A stretch of 64,000 nt of DNA from Nematostella vectensis (taxonomy: Eukaryota > Cnidaria > Anthozoa > Actiniaria > Edwardsiidae), in the NCBI RefSeq assembly GCF_932526225.1, contig NC_064034.1, positions 1,536,001-1,600,000 on the forward strand. The letters are read 5' to 3'. Both the position numbers and the translations under genes were made by a program. Under the pieces are notes generated by a model that was given only the letters and a program-made list of their open reading frames with translations, had not been told where the DNA came from and did not search any database. Positions within the stretch are counted from its first letter, which is position 1. Each line of letters starts with the position of its first letter. Below are positions 59,901-64,000 of this stretch, in pieces.

Positions 59901-62900
59901 CGTGCGTGTGTTTGAGTGCATAGTGTGCGTGTGTTTGAGTGCATAGCGTGCGTGTGTTTGAGTGCATAGCGTGCGTTTGTTTGAGTGCATAGCGTGCGTG
60001 TGTTTGAGTGCATAGTGTGCGTGTGTTTGAGTGCACAGTGTGCGTGTGTTTGAGTACATAGTGTGCGCGTGTTTGAGTGCATAGCGTGCGTGTGTTTGAG
60101 TGCATAGTGTGCGTGTGTTTGAGTGCATAGCGTGCGTGTGTTTGAGTGCACAGTGTGCGTGTGTGTGCGTGTTTTTAGTGCATAGTGTGCGTGTGTTTGA
60201 GTGCATAGCGTGCGTGTGTTTTAGTGCATAGCGTGCGTGTGTTTGAATGCATAGTGTGCGTGTGTTTGAGTGCATAGCGTGCGTGTGTTTGAGTGCATAG
60301 CGTGCGAATGTTTTAGTGCATAGTGTGCGTGTGTTTGAGTGCATAGCGTGTGTGTGTTTGAGTGCATAGTGTGCGCGTGTTTGAGTGCATAGCGTGCGTT
60401 TGTTTGAGTGCATAGCGTGCGTTTGTTTGAGTGCATAGCGTGCGTGTGTTTGAGTGCATAGTGTGCGTGTGTTTGAGTGCATAGCGTGCGTGTGTTTGAG
60501 TGCATAGTGTGCGTGTGTTTGAGTGCATAGCGTAAGTGTGTTTGAGTGCATAGTGTGCGTGTGTTTGAGTGCATAGTGTGCGTGTGTTTGAGTGCATAGC
60601 GTGTGTGTGTTTGAGTGCATAGTGTGCGTGTGTTTGAGTGCATAGTGTGCGTGTGTTTGAGTGCATAGTGTGCGTGTGTTTGAGTGCATAGCGTGTGTGT
60701 GTTTGAGTAAACAGTGTGCGTGTGTTTGAGTGCATAGTGTGCGTGTGTTTGAGTGCATAGTGTGATTGTGTTTGGGTGCAAAGCGTGTGTGTGTTTGAGT
60801 GCACAGTGTGCGTGTGTTTGAGTGCATAGCGTGCGTGTGTTTGAGTGCATAGTGTGCGTGTGTTTGAGTGCATAGTGTGCGTGTGTTTGAGTGCATAGCG
60901 TGCGTGTGTTTGAGAGCATAGCGTGCGTGTGTTTTAGTGCATAGCGTGCGTGTGTTTGAGTGCATAGCGTGTGTGTGTTTGAGTGCACAGTGTGCGTGTG
61001 TTTGAGTGCATAGCGTGCGTGTTTTAGTGCATAGTGTGCGTGTGTTTGAGTGCATAGCGTGCGTGCGTTTGAGTGCACAGTGTGATTGTGTTTGGGTGCA
61101 AAGCGTGTGTGTGTTTGAGTGCACAGTGTGCGTGTGTTTGAGTGCATATTGTGCGTGTGTTTGAGTGCATAGTGTGCGTGTGATTGAGTGCACAGTGTGC
61201 GTGTGTGTGCGTGTGTTTTAGTGCATAGTGTGCGTGTGTTTGAGTGCATAGCGTGCGTGTGTTTGAGTGCATAGCGTGCGTGTGTTTTAGTGCATAGTGT
61301 GCGTGTGTTTGAGTGCATAGCGTGCGTGTGTTTGAGTGCATAGCGTGTGTGTGTTTGAGTGCATAGCGTGCGTGTGTTTGAGTTCATAGTGTGCGTGTTT
61401 TTGAGTGCATAGTGTGCGTGTGTTTGAGTGCACAGTGTGCGTGTGTTTGAAAGCATAGCGTGCGTTTGTTTGAGTGCATAGTTGTGTGCGTATGTTTGAG
61501 TGAATTGTGTGCGTGTGTTTGAGTGCATAGTGTGCGTGTGTTTGAGTGCATAGCGTGTGTGTGTGTGAGTGCACAGTGTGCGTGTGTTTGAGTGCTTGGC
61601 GTGCGTGTTTTAGTGCATAGTGTGCGTGTGTTTGAGTGCATAGTGTGCGTGTGTTAGAGTGCACAGTGTGCGTGTGTTTGAGTGCATAGCGTGCGTTTGT
61701 TTGAGTGCATTGTGTGCGTGTGTTTGAGTGCATAGCGTGCGTGTGTTTGAGTGCATAGTGTGCGTGTGTTTGAGTGCATAGTGTGCGTGTGTTTGAGTGC
61801 ATAGCGTGCGTGTGTTTGAGTGCATAGCGTGCGTGTGTTTTAGTGCATAGCGTGCGTGTGTTTTAGTGCATAGCGTGCGTGTGTTTGAATGCATAGTGTG
61901 CGTGTGTTTGAGTGCATAGCGTGCGTGTGTTTGAGTGCATAGCGTGCGAATGTTTTAGTGCATAGTGTGCGTGTGTTTGAGTGCATAGCGTGTGTGTGTT
62001 TGAGTAAACAGTGTACGTGTGTTTGAGTGCATAGCGTGCGTGTGTTTGAGTGCATAGTGTGCGTGTGTTTGAGTGCATAGTGTGCGTGTGTTTGAGTGCA
62101 TAGCGTGCGTGTGTTTGAGTGCACAGTGTGCGTGTGTGTGCGTGTTTTTAGTGCATAGTGTGCGTGTGTTTGAGTGCATAGCGTGCGTGTGTTTTAGTGC
62201 ATAGCGTGCTTGTGTTTGAATGCATAGTGTGCGTGTGTTTGAGTGCATAGCGTGCGTGTGTTTGAGTGCATAGCGTGCGAATGTTTTAGTGCATAGTGTG
62301 CGTGTGTTTGAGTGCATAGCGTGTGTGTGTTTGAGTAAACAGTGTGCGTGTGTTTGAGTGCATAGCGTGCGTGTGTTTGAGTGCATAGTGTGCGTGTGTT
62401 TGAGTGCATAGTGTGCGTGTGTTTGAGTGCATAGCGTGCGTGTGTTTGAGTGCATAGCGTGCGTGTGTTTTAGTGCATAGCGTGCGTGTGTTTGAGTGCA
62501 TAGTGTGCGTGTGTTTGAGTGCATAGTGTGCGTGTGTTTGAGTGCATAGCGTGCGTGTGTTTGAGTGCATAGCGTGCGTTTGTTTGAGTGCATAGCGTGC
62601 GTGTGTTTGAGTGCATAGTGTGCGTGTGTTTGAGTGCACAGTGTGCGTGTGTTTGAGTACATAGTGTGCGCGTGTTTGAGTGCATAGCGTGCGTGTGTTT
62701 GAGTGCATAGTGTGCGTGTGTTTGAGTGCATAGCGTGCGTGTGTTTGAGTGCACAGTGTGCGTGTGTGTGCGTGTTTTTAGTGCAAAGTGTGCGTGTGTT
62801 TGAGTGCATAGCGTGCGTGTGTTTTAGTGCATAGCGTGCGTGTGTTTGAATGCATAGTGTGCGTGTGTTTGAGTGCATAGCGTGCGTGTGTTTGAGTGCA

Positions 62901-64000
62901 TAGCGTGCGAATGTTTTAGTGCATAGTGTGCGTGTGTTTGAGTGCATAGCGTGTGTGTGTTTGAGTAAACAGTGTGCGTGTGTTTGAGTGCATAGCGTGC
63001 GTGTGTTTGAGTGCATAGTGTGCGTGTGTTTGAGTGCATAGTGTGCGTGTGTTTGAGTGCATAGCGTGCGTGTGTTTGAGTGCACAGTGTGCGTGTGTGT
63101 GCGTGTTTTTAGTGCATAGTGTGCGTGTGTTTGAGTGCATAGCGTGCGTGTGTTTTAGTGCATAGCGTGCGTGTGTTTGAATGCATAGTGTGCGTGTGTT
63201 TGAGTGCATAGCGTGCGTGTGTTTGAGTGCATAGCGTGCGAATGTTTTAGTGCATAGTGTGCGTGTGTTTGAGTGCTTGGCGTGCGTGTTTTAGTGCATA
63301 GTGTGCGTGTGTTTGAGTGCATAGTGTGCGTGTGTTAGAGTGCACAGTGTGCGTGTGTTTGAGTGCATAGCGTGCGTTTGTTTGAGTGCATTGTGTGCGT
63401 GTGTTTGAGTGCATAGCGTGCGTGTGTTTGAGTGCATAGTGTGCGTGTGTTTGAGTGCATAGTGTGCGTGTGTTTAAGTGCATAGCGTGCGTGTGTTTGA
63501 GTGCATAGCGTGCGAATGTTTTAGTGCATAGTGTGCGTGTGTTTGAGTGCATAGCGTGTGTGTGTTTGAGTAAACAGTGTGCGTGTGTTTGAGTGCATAG
63601 CGTGCGTGTGTTTGAGTGCATAGTGTGCGTGTGTTTGAGTGCATAGTGTGCGTGTGTTTGAGTGCATAGCGTGCGTGTGTTTTAGTGCATAGCGTGCGTG
63701 TGTTTTAGTGCATAGCGTGCGTGTGTTTGAGTGCATAGCGTGCGTGTGTTTGAGTGCATAGTGTGCGTGTGTTTGAGTGCATAGCGTGCGTGTGTTTGAG
63801 TGCATAGCGTGCGTTTGTTTGAGTGCATAGCGTGCGTGTGTTTGAGTGCATAGTGTGCGTGTGTTTGAGTGCACAGTGTGCGTGTGTTTGAGTACATAGT
63901 GTGCGCGTGTTTGAGTGCATAGCGTGCGTGTGTTTGAGTGCATAGTGTGCGTGTGTTTGAGTGCATAGCGTGCGTGTGTTTGAGTGCACAGTGTGCGTGT
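53978..64000. repeat. 23-bp satellite array, about 430 copies, truncated by window end
   Basis: The unit is 23 bp, GAGTGCATAGCGTGCGTGTG + TTT, with recurrent variants (AGTGTG, GCACAG, TTTTAG, GCGAATG, GTAAACAG). Variants are arranged in long blocks that recur. For example 56340-57470 and 61955-63085 match at an offset of 5615 bp, and the marker GTTGTGTGCGTATG appears near 54490, 55865, 58248 and 61481. This is higher-order structure from segmental duplication within the array. The unit has no stop codon in any minus-strand frame, which produces long but meaningless open frames (period MHSNTRTLCTQTHARYALKH...). Much of the unit alternates purine and pyrimidine. Confidence 0.97.

Noticed and set aside
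53885-63989. Dozens of minus-strand open frames with MHSNTRTLCTQTHARYALKH-like repeats
   Set aside because: The 23-bp satellite has no stop codon in any minus-strand frame, so all three frames stay open by arithmetic (three units make 23 codons). This is not evidence of coding.

Overview
The window is eukaryotic nuclear DNA. Genes are split by many GT-AG introns, proteins are strongly vertebrate-like, and minisatellites, DNA transposons, LINE sequence and a satellite block fill the rest. High similarity to human DOCK7, DIMT1, METTL4 and SETD9 with many retained introns suggests an early-branching metazoan. An anthozoan cnidarian such as a sea anemone is my best guess, but this is inference only. 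There is no CRISPR, operon or prokaryotic feature. Exon boundaries were set by eye from reading frame, phase and GT/AG sites.

Layout. 1-1741: 46-bp minisatellite. 2113-11567: a compact trio of methyltransferase genes. DIMT1 (minus, 11 exons) is head-to-head with SETD9 (plus, 3 exons), with 152 bp between start codons. SETD9 is tail-to-tail with METTL4 (minus, at least 9 exons), 121 bp apart. Two inverted copies of a DNA transposon with about 80-bp terminal inverted repeats and 9-bp target duplications sit in DIMT1 introns. 11568-13255: spacer with a CpG-rich block. 13256-46224: one large minus-strand gene, a DOCK6/7/8-type guanine nucleotide exchange factor. I could reconstruct it as 45 exons in continuous phase (6297 bp, 2098 residues). 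Its introns hold a decayed L1/Tx1-like LINE, two or three small inverted-repeat transposons and many minisatellites. 46970-47662: an uncertain multi-pass membrane protein. 47935-48290: a CR1-like LINE 3' remnant. 50485-52878: a single-exon class A GPCR with a very long third intracellular loop. 53978-64000: a 23-bp satellite of about 430 copies, with higher-order duplication, running off the window.

Most unusual signal. In the DOCK gene, tandem arrays repeatedly lie exactly across exon-intron junctions. The unit contains the end (or start) of a real exon plus its splice site, so one true splice site is followed or preceded by 1 to about 23 near-identical copies. I count at least six donor cases (exons 17, 20, 27, 28, 31, 39) and three acceptor cases (exons 10, 25, 45). 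The last exon also runs into a 49-bp array. This recurrence in one gene is not explained by ordinary feature types and deserves direct RNA evidence.

Functional picture. DIMT1 dimethylates adenines of small-subunit rRNA, METTL4 belongs to the MT-A70 N6-adenine methyltransferases, and SETD9 is a SET-domain protein. Three unrelated methyltransferase folds are therefore neighbours. The DOCK protein would activate Rho-family GTPases through its DHR-2 domain.
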